A stretch of DNA of 64,000 nucleotides from Bacteroidota bacterium (GCA_025361565.1 JANYKN010000134.1:106450-170449), one strand, 5' to 3'. Positions 35,462 through 45,883 are shown, counted from the stretch's first letter. Numbers and translations: made by a program. The notes: generated by a model not told the origin, from the sequence alone.

Positions 35462-38400
35462 ATGAATCCTTTCAAATTTCTGGATAGTTACACCAAAAAC
35501 GACAAGGATATTTTCTTTGGTCGCAACCAGGAGATCGATGAACTTTATCACAAAGTTTTCGAAAGCAAAATTCTATTGGTTTATGGAATATCTGGTACTG
35601 GAAAAACATCTTTAATCAATTGTGGGCTAGCCAACAGGTTCAATGATACTGACTGGCTGCCTGTGAACATCCGAAGGGGAAATAATCTCAGCGAAAGCCT
35701 TTTGCAAACCTTGAACAAAATAGCCTTAGTTCCTATTTCAATTGCAAAAGGGAAGGATAATGCCCAACGGATTATCAAGGCACTTCATTCGGTTTATTTG
35801 GATCATTTTAAGCCTGTTTATTTGATTTTTGATCATTTTGAAGAATTATTCATTTTCGGGACTGATGAAGAAAAGCAAGAGTTTTTAAATGTTTTGAAAG
35901 GGATTGTTCAGTCCGATTTGCAATGTAAACTTATCTTTGTTATCCGTAAAGAATATTTTGCCGGCATTGCCGAATTTGAAAGTATTGTTCCTGAAATAAT
36001 GTCCAACCGGATGAGGCTCGAAAAAATGACCCGTGCCAATGCCCGTCTGACTATCACCGAACCTTGCAAAATGCAGAATATCGAAGTTGAAGATGGATTT
36101 GCCGATACATTGCTCGATAAGCTTGATTCCAGAACCATCAATATCGATTTGACTTATTTGCAGGTAGCCCTTGATAAAATTTATAAACTGGCAAAGTCCG
36201 AATCTGAAAAACCCGGATTGGAAAATAATTTGCGATTTACTGTTGACCTATTAGACAAATTAGGTAATGTCAATGATTTGCTGGGTGCATTTCTTGAGGA
36301 ACAAATCAGTCAAATGCCCGATCCTGTTTCTGCACTTACAGTTCTTAAAGCTTTTGTTTCGACCGAAGGCACTAAAAGGCAGATTACGGAAGAAGAAGTT
36401 CTAAATTATGCTTTATCACTGGGAAAAGATATAACTTCAGAAACAATTAAGTATCTGATATTAAGGTTTATAAAACTTAGAATATTACGCGACAAAGATG
36501 AAAATGGCCGTTATGAATTACGCCATGATGCTCTAGCTTCTAAAATTTATGAAAAAATTACACTTGTTGAAAAAGAGATTCTTGAAGTAAGGCAATTTAT
36601 TGAGAATTCATGGAACAACTGGCAAAAACGAAATATACTTCTTTCAACAGCCGATCTGGCTTATATTGCACCTTATAAGAGCAGACTATACCTTTCGAAA
36701 GAGTTGACAGAACTATTGGAAAAAAGTAAAAAAGTTTTGCTCAAGGCAAAACGAAGAAGACGGATTGCTGCTATTGCGGTTTCAATTACTCTATTGGTTG
36801 TATTTGCGGGTTTCACTTTGTGGGCTTTGGATGAAAGGGGCAAAGCATTTGTCGAGTCCCGGCATTCAAAAATAATTTTATTGGTAGCAAAAGCAAAAGA
36901 AGCATTTGCCAATAATCCCACAAAAGCTATGCGATATGCCCAGTTGGCTTATCAGCATGACAGCACTAATGTGTTGGCAAGTCAGACTTTATCTGATATT
37001 TTTAATAAATCAGATGCAAATCCATTTTACGTAGCGTCCCTTAACCATCATGATAATGTTAGTTCTGCTGTTTTTTCTCCTGATGGTAAAAAATTGCTCA
37101 CAGCTTCGTGGGATAATACTGCAAAGCTATGGGACTTGACCGGAAAATGTATGCTTACATTTCAAGGTCATTCATCACGGATTAATTCTGCTGTTTTTTC
37201 TCCCAATGGTCAAAACATATTAACTGCATCTAATGATAAAACCGCCAGGTTATGGGATTTAAACGGAAAGTGTCTCACTGTTTTTTATGGTGATACATCA
37301 GAGTTCACTTCAGCAGTTTTTTCGCCTGATGGCAAAACCATATTAAGTACATCTACCAATTTATCTGCAAAACTTTGGAATTTGTACGGAAAATGTCTGG
37401 CTACCCTTTCCGGTCATACCGACAATGTTCGTTCAGCAGTTTTTTCTCGGGATGGTAAATACATCCTTACTTCATCATGGGATAAAACAGCCAAACTTTG
37501 GAATTTATCCGGAAAATGTATGGTTACACTTACTGGCCATAAATCATTTGTTGTTTCAGCAAACTTTTCACCTGATGGTAAAAATATATTAACTTCTTCG
37601 TGGGATAAAACGGCAAAACTTTGGGATTTGAAAGGTAAATGTTTGAAAACATTTAAAGGCCATGAAGAGTTTGTTCTTTCAGCGGTTTTTTCTTCTAATG
37701 GCAAATTGATTGTCACAACATCTGGTGACAAAACTGCAAAACTATGGAATCTATCCGGAAAATGCCTGACTACTTTTTCTGGACATTCCGATTATGTTTC
37801 TTCTGCGGTTTTTTCTGCTGATGGTAAAAACATCTTGACAGCTTCAGTTGATAAGACCGCAAAGCTTTGGGATTTGTCTGGGAAATGTTTGGCCACCTTC
37901 TCTGGTCATTCATCAAAACTTAATTCTGCTGCCTTTTCGCCCGATGGTAGGACCATCCTAACTGCTTCAGTAGATAAAACAGCCAAAGTTTGGGATTTAT
38001 CTGTAGTGAATTTGCCGGTCTTACAAGGACATTCGGATAAGCTAAAATTTGCTGCTTTTTCTCCAACAGGCCAGTTTGTCCTCACTGCCAGTAATAGCAA
38101 AGTAATACTTTGGGATATTTGCGGAAAATTTGTGGCTACACTTGCCGGTCATAAAGGTGCAGTTATTAATGCCTTATTTGCTCCTGATGGTAAATCTATT
38201 TTAACTGTTTCTTCCGAGAAAATTGCCATTTGGGATTTAAAAGGAAAATCTCTGAAAACAATTTATGCAGATACTGCTGAGTTCACTTCTGCAGCATTTG
38301 CTCTTGATAGTAAAACCTTTGTTACAGGCTTAAGTGACCATACTGCTAAACTTTGGGATATCCATGGAAATGTACTTCAAATTTTGAAGGGGCATCATGA

Positions 38401-39787
38401 TTTGGTCTTTTTTGTCAGATTTTCTTCAGATGGTAAAACCATTCTAACTATTTCGTATGACCAAACCACAAGATTGTGGGATTTAAAAGGAAAATGTTTA
38501 GATACACTGTCATGGCATACGCCAAGTGTTAGTCTTGGTGAATTTTCGCCTGACTGCAAAACCTCGCTGATTGTTTCATCGGATCAGGTAATGAAATTAT
38601 GGGATAATTCCGATCATTGTCTCGCTATATTATCTGGACATTCATCGCTAATCAATTCTGTGGTTTTTTCTTCTGATGGTAAATATGTCCTTACTGCATC
38701 CAACGACAATACTGCAAAATTATGGGATTTAACGGGTAAATGCCTGGCTACTTTTTCTGGACATGCCGCAAAGGTTAATTCTGCGGTATTTTCTCCCAAC
38801 AATAATACAATTCTTACAGCATCTAGCGACAATACTGCCAAACTTTGGGATTTGTCCGGAAGATGTCTCGCAACTTACTCCGGACACTCTGATATTGTTC
38901 GATATGCAGATTTTTCGCATAATGGCAAAAATATTCTGACCGTTTCCAATGATAATTTGGCGAAGATTTGGCTCACTCCACCAGCAATTTATAAGTGGAT
39001 AAGCAATTCAAAAATTGGCACATTATCAATTTCAGATAAAGCTGAAATTGGCGAATTGGATGATTTCAATGAAATTAAATTTTCTGATAAAACTGAACTA
39101 TTAGACGATTATGCAGACTGGTATTTAAGCAACTCTGATACTTTAAAGGCTGTAATTCTTTATGAAAGAGCAATGAAATTGAGTCCTGGTGGCTTTGGCA
39201 GGAAAATTCTTGGCGATATTTACAGAGCGAAAAATCAAAAAGAAAAGTATTTGAATTTATTTAAAAACGATCCACTAACTATTTTAAAAGATGAGATTGG
39301 TGATTATAAGGAAAGAACAATCTCTGATAGTTATGAAGGTAAGTATTTATATTTTTCTCAATTGGCCAAATTATATGAGAAACTACTAATGATGGAACCC
39401 GGTGGCCAAGCAAAATACGAAGCAGCAACTTGCTATAATGATATAGGTTGGAACAGTTTGTTTACAAACAATTATGCTGATGGTTTAAAAGCCATTCAAA
39501 GAGGGATTGAATTAGATTCCTCAAATGATATGCTTTTTGTCAATTTACCTTTATGCTATCTATTTGCAGGTGAAATTGATAAAGCTAATGAGTTATACCT
39601 GGCTTATAAAGATAAACCATGGACAGCTGATAATCGCTCCAAAACCTTTAAAGAATCTTTTCTTGATGATATTACTAATTTGGAAAGGAATGGCGTAAGT
39701 CATCCTGATTTTATAAAAGTGAAGAAAATTTTAACCGAAAAGACAGTAAAAAATAAAATGGTAATTCGAAAAAAGAAAGTTAAGTAA
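35462..39787 (+). CDS. nSTAND ATPase with TM helix, 16 WD40 units and TPR-like tail
   Basis: A 1441-residue protein. Residues 1-400: novel STAND-type NTPase (nSTAND1-like) opening with NPFKFLDSYTKNDKD and FFGRNQEID; Walker A is GISGTGKTS (Gly42-Ser50), Walker B YLIFDHFEEL (Tyr120-Leu129). A winged-helix-like part ends with RYELRHDALASKIY. Residues 435-457 form one membrane helix after an RRRR stop signal (AAIAVSITLLVVFAGF), so the ATPase is cytoplasmic and the rest should lie on the other side of the membrane. Residues about 527-1170 are 16 WD40 units of about 41 residues, many nearly identical (ILTASNDNTAKLWDL). The tail has TPR-like helices. The ATG at 35462 fits the family; an in-frame TTG at 35405 is rejected. 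STAND proteins are signal-triggered switches. Confidence 0.88.
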   Translation: MNPFKFLDSYTKNDKDIFFGRNQEIDELYHKVFESKILLVYGISGTGKTSLINCGLANRFNDTDWLPVNIRRGNNLSESLLQTLNKIALVPISIAKGKDNAQRIIKALHSVYLDHFKPVYLIFDHFEELFIFGTDEEKQEFLNVLKGIVQSDLQCKLIFVIRKEYFAGIAEFESIVPEIMSNRMRLEKMTRANARLTITEPCKMQNIEVEDGFADTLLDKLDSRTINIDLTYLQVALDKIYKLAKSESEKPGLENNLRFTVDLLDKLGNVNDLLGAFLEEQISQMPDPVSALTVLKAFVSTEGTKRQITEEEVLNYALSLGKDITSETIKYLILRFIKLRILRDKDENGRYELRHDALASKIYEKITLVEKEILEVRQFIENSWNNWQKRNILLSTADLAYIAPYKSRLYLSKELTELLEKSKKVLLKAKRRRRIAAIAVSITLLVVFAGFTLWALDERGKAFVESRHSKIILLVAKAKEAFANNPTKAMRYAQLAYQHDSTNVLASQTLSDIFNKSDANPFYVASLNHHDNVSSAVFSPDGKKLLTASWDNTAKLWDLTGKCMLTFQGHSSRINSAVFSPNGQNILTASNDKTARLWDLNGKCLTVFYGDTSEFTSAVFSPDGKTILSTSTNLSAKLWNLYGKCLATLSGHTDNVRSAVFSRDGKYILTSSWDKTAKLWNLSGKCMVTLTGHKSFVVSANFSPDGKNILTSSWDKTAKLWDLKGKCLKTFKGHEEFVLSAVFSSNGKLIVTTSGDKTAKLWNLSGKCLTTFSGHSDYVSSAVFSADGKNILTASVDKTAKLWDLSGKCLATFSGHSSKLNSAAFSPDGRTILTASVDKTAKVWDLSVVNLPVLQGHSDKLKFAAFSPTGQFVLTASNSKVILWDICGKFVATLAGHKGAVINALFAPDGKSILTVSSEKIAIWDLKGKSLKTIYADTAEFTSAAFALDSKTFVTGLSDHTAKLWDIHGNVLQILKGHHDLVFFVRFSSDGKTILTISYDQTTRLWDLKGKCLDTLSWHTPSVSLGEFSPDCKTSLIVSSDQVMKLWDNSDHCLAILSGHSSLINSVVFSSDGKYVLTASNDNTAKLWDLTGKCLATFSGHAAKVNSAVFSPNNNTILTASSDNTAKLWDLSGRCLATYSGHSDIVRYADFSHNGKNILTVSNDNLAKIWLTPPAIYKWISNSKIGTLSISDKAEIGELDDFNEIKFSDKTELLDDYADWYLSNSDTLKAVILYERAMKLSPGGFGRKILGDIYRAKNQKEKYLNLFKNDPLTILKDEIGDYKERTISDSYEGKYLYFSQLAKLYEKLLMMEPGGQAKYEAATCYNDIGWNSLFTNNYADGLKAIQRGIELDSSNDMLFVNLPLCYLFAGEIDKANELYLAYKDKPWTADNRSKTFKESFLDDITNLERNGVSHPDFIKVKKILTEKTVKNKMVIRKKKVK

Positions 39788-39833
39788 AAATATTTTTATG
39801 CACCATTTTGTCTTATTAATCCTTTATCATCAA

Positions 39834-41684
39834 TTAGATAAGCGGTAAATATTTTATTCCAAGAACCAAAATGTCATCTGTTTGTTCATAAGGTTCATTC
39901 ATTTTATTTAAATGTGATTTCCATTTTTCGATGTGGTTGTTCAACATTTCTTTTTGGGTTTTGGAATTTAAATGATGAATTTCCAATAAGAGTTCTTTAA
40001 GGTTTTTGGGCAAAAACTTTTTCCCTTTTTCACCACCAATCTGGTCGCCATATCCATCCGAAAACATATATATTACATCATCTTTCTGAATTTCAATTTC
40101 ATGTGCAATAAAATCGCTTTCTATCCAATTGATGCCAATGGTCATTTTATCACCTTTGTACTCTGTAAGCTGGTTATTTCTAATCACTATCAAAGAATTT
40201 TTGGCACCTGAAAACTGCAATTTATTTTGTGATAAATCAAATACACAAAGTGCCAAATCCATGCTATCTTCCTGTTGGTTTAGCTCTTCATTTTGATTTA
40301 ATGCCAATTTCACTTTATCTCTTAACTTATTTAAAATCAAATTTGTTTCAAAAATTTTCTCTTTATTAATGATGTCGTTTAAAAAAGTGATTCCAAGCAT
40401 ACTCATAAAAGCACCCGGCACGCCATGTCCGGCACAATCCGCAGCACAAACGATAATTTTACTATCTATTTTGCTGAACCAGTAAAAATCGCCACTGACT
40501 ATATTGCGTGGCTTAAATAAAATAAAACTTTCAGGAAATACTTTGGCAATTAATTCATCTGAAGGAAGCATTGCTGATTGAATTTTCTTTGCATATTCAA
40601 TACTTTCAATAATATTGTTGTTTTTGCGCTCCAATTCTTCGAATTTTAGTTTTAATTCTACATTTTTAAGTTGATTGATTTGTTTACCTAAAATTTCCTC
40701 AGAAATAGTAGCATATTTTTTCAAATGTGAAAGGGCTTCATCAAGATTATGTATTTTTTCGTAAACCTGCGATAGCAACATATGTGTTTTGCTGATATTT
40801 GGCATTATATTCGTTTCAAAAGCATATTCCAAGGCAATGTTTAGCATTTCAATGGCTTTTTCATATTTTTTTGCTTTTATAAAAATATTGCCTAAACCTG
40901 AAAACCCCAGATAATTACAAACTTTATCATTCGAAAATTGTTTGTTCAATTCCAGACATTTCAAATACATTTGTTCTGCTTCGCTTAGGTTATACTCCAA
41001 TTCATAATTGCTTGCCAGGCCAATATATGAAAAACAAATAGCGGGATCATTGATTTCAGTTCTCAATAAAAGGGCACTTTGATAGAATTGATATGATTTT
41101 TCCATTTCCTTAATTTCCGAGTAAGTTCTGGCAATTAAGTTTAGGGTTGAGGCCAGGGCAAATTTGTCGTTAGATTTTTCGCGGATCGATAAAGCTTTTT
41201 GATACAAATTTAAAGCATTGTCATAATCTCCAATGCGGCGATAAATGTTTGCAAGTGTCGAAATTAATTCACTTTGAAGATCAGGTAAATTTAAGAATTG
41301 TAATTTTTTTATCGCTTTTTGGGCCAATTCTATTGCCTTTTCATACCAGCCATAACTGTCGTATAAACGTGATAAATAGTCAATTGAGATGATGGAATTT
41401 TTTGAATCATAATTTTCGTCAAAGTATTTTTTTAACAAAAGCAATTCATTATCAATTTTTTCGACATTTATCCTTTTTAAAAAGTTATAAATTGTTTTTA
41501 ATAGACGGGTTTGCATAATTAGGCCAGTTTTGCCCGTTTCAATTGCAAGAAGGTATGCTTCGTTGCAAATGGCTAATCCTTTTTTTGAGTCTTTATACCT
41601 TAAATCCCAGGATTGGGAATATAGTTCATTAATATGATTTTCGATACTAAATTGGTTTTCAAAATTAGAACTTAATTCGTTCAT
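39834..41684 (-). CDS. TPR-SpoIIE-family serine phosphatase
   Basis: A 616-residue cytoplasmic protein. Residues about 60-330 contain six or seven tetratricopeptide repeats (for example DYDNALNLYQKALSIREK, EKAIEMLNIALEYA). A coiled coil follows (LKNVELKLKFEELERKNNN) and then a PP2C-type SpoIIE phosphatase from about residue 385. Metal-binding acidic motifs are present: SGDFYWFSKI, CAADCAGHGVPGAFMSMLG and FSDGYGDQIGGE near the end. Such proteins remove phosphate from anti-sigma or STAS-type partners or other proteins in response to a TPR-bound signal. No partner kinase or STAS protein is adjacent. The gene is convergent with the nSTAND gene (46 bp between ends). Confidence 0.9.
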   Translation of the reverse strand: MNELSSNFENQFSIENHINELYSQSWDLRYKDSKKGLAICNEAYLLAIETGKTGLIMQTRLLKTIYNFLKRINVEKIDNELLLLKKYFDENYDSKNSIISIDYLSRLYDSYGWYEKAIELAQKAIKKLQFLNLPDLQSELISTLANIYRRIGDYDNALNLYQKALSIREKSNDKFALASTLNLIARTYSEIKEMEKSYQFYQSALLLRTEINDPAICFSYIGLASNYELEYNLSEAEQMYLKCLELNKQFSNDKVCNYLGFSGLGNIFIKAKKYEKAIEMLNIALEYAFETNIMPNISKTHMLLSQVYEKIHNLDEALSHLKKYATISEEILGKQINQLKNVELKLKFEELERKNNNIIESIEYAKKIQSAMLPSDELIAKVFPESFILFKPRNIVSGDFYWFSKIDSKIIVCAADCAGHGVPGAFMSMLGITFLNDIINKEKIFETNLILNKLRDKVKLALNQNEELNQQEDSMDLALCVFDLSQNKLQFSGAKNSLIVIRNNQLTEYKGDKMTIGINWIESDFIAHEIEIQKDDVIYMFSDGYGDQIGGEKGKKFLPKNLKELLLEIHHLNSKTQKEMLNNHIEKWKSHLNKMNEPYEQTDDILVLGIKYLPLI

Positions 41685-41928
41685 TGCTTGCTTAATTTAT
41701 CCAATAAATGCATTTGATAAATTTACGGAAAAAAGAGAGGTAAAACAAAAAAGAAAAAATAAAGCAAGTTTATAAATGTTTTAAATGACAAAAAGTAAAA
41801 TTGGTAGAAATTTAAGCATAATGGATGGTGTCGCTTATTTTTTTTAAATAATTGCAGGTTTTGATTAGTTAGATAAACCTTAAGATTTTTTAAAACTTAA
41901 GGTTTATCATATGGTATCTTTGATTCAA

Positions 41929-44043
41929 TTATTTACTCAATAATCCTCTTCTTTTCAATAAAGCATCCACATTTGGATCTTTTCCACGGAACAATCGGTA
42001 TTGATCCATTCCTTCGCCTTCGCCTACTTCCTGAAGACAATATTTACGGAATTTAGCCGCCAGTTCTTGATTGTAGATATCACCAGATTCTTTAAATGCA
42101 GCAAACGCATCAGCATCTAGTACTGCTGCCCAAATATACACATAATAACCGGCAGAGTAACCACCGCTGAAGATATGTGAAAAATAAGTGGTTCGGTAAC
42201 GTGGCAAAATCTCAGGGATTAGACCAATTTTATCCATAGCTTGTTTTTCAAATTCCTCAACGTTAACCAACTTTGGCTCGTTAATATTGTAATAAGCCAA
42301 ATCAAGCAATGAAGCTGCAAGATATTCAACAGTTATAAAACCTTGGTTAAACAAGCTGCTTTTCTCAATTTTATCAACTAATTTATCTGGAATTACAGCG
42401 CCTGTTTTATAGTGTTTGGCATATGTTTTAAGTACTTCAGGATCGCCTGCCCAATTTTCCATAACTTGAGATGGTAGTTCAACGTAATCTTGTGGCACAC
42501 TGCCAGTTGTGCGGTCATATTTGCCAACTGTGAACAGACTATGCAGTGCATGGCCAAATTCATGAAATAAAGTTGAAGTTTCGTCAAAGTTTAACAATGC
42601 GGGTACATCACCTGTTGGTTTTGTGAAATTACAAACCATCGAAACTATCGGATCAACTTTTTTGCCATCACGCCATCCTGCAGATTGAAAAGTAGTACAC
42701 CAGGCACCACCACTTTTTGATGGGCGTGGATGATAATCTAGATAAAGAATACCAAGGTGACTTCCATCTTTTTCTTTTACTTCGAATGTTTCTACGTCTT
42801 TGTAATAAACAGGTAAATCCGTTAATTTGGTAAATGTAATTCCATATAATTTTGTGGCAACTCCAAACATTCCATCTCGTACATTTGACAAACTGAAGTA
42901 AGGTTTTAATTCATTTTCATCTAAATCATATTTTGCTTTGCGCACTTTTTCAGCATAATACCACCAATCCCATGGTTGTAGTTTGAATTTACCATCCTCA
43001 CTATCAATGATCTTCTGCATTTCTTTAACTTCGTTTTTGGCTACTGGCAATGCTGCATTCCAAAGTTTCATTAAAAATTCATCAACTTTTTCGGGTGTTT
43101 TGGCCATGTTCTGGTCAATTACATATGCGGCATAGGTTTTAAAACCAAGTAAATTGGCTTTTTCAAAACTAAGTTTTGCCATTTTAGAGGCAATTTCTTT
43201 ATTATCGTTTTTATTGCCATTGTTGCCACGCATGAAATAACCTCGATAAATTTTTTCGCGCAATTCTCGGTTTTTTGCATATTGTAAAAATGGAATCATA
43301 CTTGGTTTCGATAAACCAAAAGCCCATTTACCTTCCATTTTCTTTTCTTTGGCAACCTCAGCTGCACCATCAATTACTTCTTGTGGAAGTCCATCAAGAT
43401 CTTTTTTATTGTCTATAACCAATTCAAAATTTTCGTTGGTTTCGGCTAGCAAGTTGTCACCAAAGGAAATCGATAAACCAGATAGTTCTTCGTTTATTTT
43501 CCTAAGCTTATCCTGATCTTTTTTTGATAGGTTTGCACCACTTCGCTCAAAATCTTTATAGTATTTTTCAATTACACGAATCTGACTGGAATCAAGCTTT
43601 GAATCATTCCTTTTTTCGTAAACTGCCTTAATCTTTTTAAACAGATTTTCGTTCATAGCAATATCATCGCGATGTTTTGATAACATTGGGCTTAAAAGTC
43701 GGGCAATATTCTGCAGCTGGTCGTTCGTATTTGCCTCTGTCATATTAAAGAATACACTGCTTACTCTCGAAAGCATCAATCCAGATTTATCCAACGCTAA
43801 AATAGTGTTGTCAAAGTCAGGCTCTGCAGTATTGTTTACAATGGCGTCAATCTCAGCATTTTGTTGTTTCATACCTTCAATAAAGGCAGGCATATAATGC
43901 GTGGTGTCTATTTTATCGAAAGGTGGAACTTGGAAAGGTGTCTGAAACTCCGAAAAGAAGGGATTGTCAGTTTTCTTTTCATTTTTGCACGAGAAAATCA
44001 GCAGAACTGATATCGCGAGAAGAATTGTTGAAATTTTTTTCAT
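41929..44043 (-). CDS. dcp: M3-family zinc metallopeptidase (Dcp-like lipoprotein)
   Basis: A 704-residue peptidyl-dipeptidase of family M3. It starts with a lipoprotein signal (MKKISTILLAISVLLIFSC; lipobox LIFSC). The zinc motif is His494-Glu495-Phe-Gly-His498 in TLFHEFGHALHSL, with the third ligand further down in the ENWAGDPEV region. Other family segments: KSGGAWCTTFQ, PSQVMENW and FSGGYSAGYYVYIWA. It cleaves dipeptides from short peptides, here probably in the periplasm because of the lipoprotein signal. It is transcribed away from the permease gene, with 349 bp between the two starts. Confidence 0.93.
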   Translation of the reverse strand: MKKISTILLAISVLLIFSCKNEKKTDNPFFSEFQTPFQVPPFDKIDTTHYMPAFIEGMKQQNAEIDAIVNNTAEPDFDNTILALDKSGLMLSRVSSVFFNMTEANTNDQLQNIARLLSPMLSKHRDDIAMNENLFKKIKAVYEKRNDSKLDSSQIRVIEKYYKDFERSGANLSKKDQDKLRKINEELSGLSISFGDNLLAETNENFELVIDNKKDLDGLPQEVIDGAAEVAKEKKMEGKWAFGLSKPSMIPFLQYAKNRELREKIYRGYFMRGNNGNKNDNKEIASKMAKLSFEKANLLGFKTYAAYVIDQNMAKTPEKVDEFLMKLWNAALPVAKNEVKEMQKIIDSEDGKFKLQPWDWWYYAEKVRKAKYDLDENELKPYFSLSNVRDGMFGVATKLYGITFTKLTDLPVYYKDVETFEVKEKDGSHLGILYLDYHPRPSKSGGAWCTTFQSAGWRDGKKVDPIVSMVCNFTKPTGDVPALLNFDETSTLFHEFGHALHSLFTVGKYDRTTGSVPQDYVELPSQVMENWAGDPEVLKTYAKHYKTGAVIPDKLVDKIEKSSLFNQGFITVEYLAASLLDLAYYNINEPKLVNVEEFEKQAMDKIGLIPEILPRYRTTYFSHIFSGGYSAGYYVYIWAAVLDADAFAAFKESGDIYNQELAAKFRKYCLQEVGEGEGMDQYRLFRGKDPNVDALLKRRGLLSK

Positions 44044-44392
44044 AAAGTTAATTTGAGGGTAAAACTGTTAGATTAATAATAAAATCAGAGAATAAAAGTA
44101 GATTCATTTTAGCTAGTGAAATATGATTTTTGGCATTTTTAGCATATAAGGATCATCCATTAATTTTGAATTTTTTAATCTGATATTTTCTAATTAAAAA
44201 AAAATGTTTTAGGATTAGGGGTTTATTAGTTAACCCAAGTTAAATAATGACCATTGTTTTTCCATATTCTTTGCTATTTTTACAAGGTTTTAGCATGAGC
44301 CGCAATGCAGATTGGTTTAATGTTTAATCACGATTTTACATGATATTCTAATATTTTCTTAACATTTCTTTAATCCTAAACAGTGAAAAATA
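44044..44392. other. 349-bp divergent promoter region
   Basis: The region between the divergent dcp-like and permease genes must hold both promoters. It is AT-rich with several near matches to TAnnTTTG but no clean pair, and no hairpin or small gene that I trust. Confidence 0.5.
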
Positions 44393-45865
44393 ATGATGCA
44401 AGACCAGATTATAACAAATACCAATTCTGAAAAAGGTTTTAAAAAAAGCCTTAATCTTTTTGATGCCACTATGTTGGTAATAGGCTCTATGATTGGTTCG
44501 GGTATTTTTATTGTAAGTGCAGATATGTCAAGATTATTGGGATCTCCGGGCTGGCTTTTGGTTGTGTGGCTCATCACTGGTTTAATGACAGTTATTGCGG
44601 CTTTAAGTTACGGTGAATTGGCAGGTATGATGCCTAATGCTGGTGGAATTTATGTTTATTTGCGAGAAGCATTTAACCCAATGTTTGGTTTTTTATATGG
44701 ATGGACCGGATTTCTGGTTATTCAAGCCGGAACTATTGCCGCAGTTGGTATGGCTTTTGCAAAATATTCGGGAGTACTATTTCCATGGATTTCTGAGAAA
44801 AACATCTGGCTCAATTTCGGTAGTTTTGGATTTAATACCACCCAACTAGTTGCCATTCTATTAATTATAGCTCTTTCGTGGATAAATTCGCGAGGAGTAA
44901 AATTAGGTAAGTTAATACAGAATTTGTTTACGAATATCAAGTTTTTTGTATTGTTGGCCTTTATAATTGTTGGATTATTTGTTGCAGGTAATGCCGAATC
45001 AATCAATATCAATCTTGGTGTTATGTGGAATGCCCAGCAAGTTACCAATTCTGGTACAATTCCGTTATCCGGTTTTTCATTATTGGCCGCTTTGGGAGCT
45101 GCAATGGTGGGTTCCTTATTTGCCGCCGATTCGTGGTATAGTGTTACTTTTACCGGAGCAGAGATTATAAACCCTAAAAAAAATATTCCACGAAGCCTTT
45201 TATTAGGCACTATTTTGGTTTTTATTCTTTACATACTTGCCAATTTGGTGTACCTGTTAATTTTGCCGTTAAGAGGTGATCCACAGGCAGCAACAGCTAT
45301 TGGGCAAGGTATTCAATATGCAGCTAACGATAGGGTTGCAACCGCAGCCATTAGTGGAATCTTTGGAAACAGTGCCGCAATTATTATGGCTGTATTTATT
45401 ATTATTTCAACATTCGGGTGTAATAATGGTATCATAATGACATCTTCAAGGGTTTATTATGCTATGGCCAACGATGGCTTATTTTTTAAAAGTGTAGGAA
45501 AACTGAATAAAAATGGAGTTCCAGGCAGAAGCTTGCTTATTTTAAGTATTTGGTCTTCATTGCTTTGTTTGTCTGGAACTTATGGTCAATTATTAGATTA
45601 TGTTGTTTTTGCGGTGCTTATCTTTTTCACACTCACTATTTTGGGTATTTTTGTTCTAAGGTTTAAAAAACCTGATGAAGAAAGGCCTGTTAAAGCTTTT
45701 GGATACCCTGTTATTCCAGCAATTTATATTTTGATTTCAACTTTTTTGTTGATTGATTTATTGATTATTAAGCCAGATTATACCTGGCCGGGACTAATTA
45801 TTGTTCTTGCAGGTATTCCAATTTATTATGTTTGGAGATTAGTTAATAAGTTAAAAATGAATTAG
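44393..45865 (+). CDS. APC-family amino acid permease
   Basis: A 490-residue membrane protein with twelve or more helices of the amino acid-polyamine-organocation superfamily. The first helix carries the unwound binding segment of the family, MLVIGSMIGSGIFIVSA; helix 6 has ADSWYSVTFTGAEIINPKKNIPRS shortened to GAEIINPKKNIPR. Resemblance is to LAT/SteT-type exchangers of small or branched neutral amino acids; the exact substrate is not deducible. Either of two adjacent ATGs (44393, 44396) could start it. It is followed by a small mobile-element remnant and then the arsenic island. Confidence 0.9.
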   Translation: MMQDQIITNTNSEKGFKKSLNLFDATMLVIGSMIGSGIFIVSADMSRLLGSPGWLLVVWLITGLMTVIAALSYGELAGMMPNAGGIYVYLREAFNPMFGFLYGWTGFLVIQAGTIAAVGMAFAKYSGVLFPWISEKNIWLNFGSFGFNTTQLVAILLIIALSWINSRGVKLGKLIQNLFTNIKFFVLLAFIIVGLFVAGNAESININLGVMWNAQQVTNSGTIPLSGFSLLAALGAAMVGSLFAADSWYSVTFTGAEIINPKKNIPRSLLLGTILVFILYILANLVYLLILPLRGDPQAATAIGQGIQYAANDRVATAAISGIFGNSAAIIMAVFIIISTFGCNNGIIMTSSRVYYAMANDGLFFKSVGKLNKNGVPGRSLLILSIWSSLLCLSGTYGQLLDYVVFAVLIFFTLTILGIFVLRFKKPDEERPVKAFGYPVIPAIYILISTFLLIDLLIIKPDYTWPGLIIVLAGIPIYYVWRLVNKLKMN

Positions 45866-45883
45866 TTAACTTAATTGTCCAGA

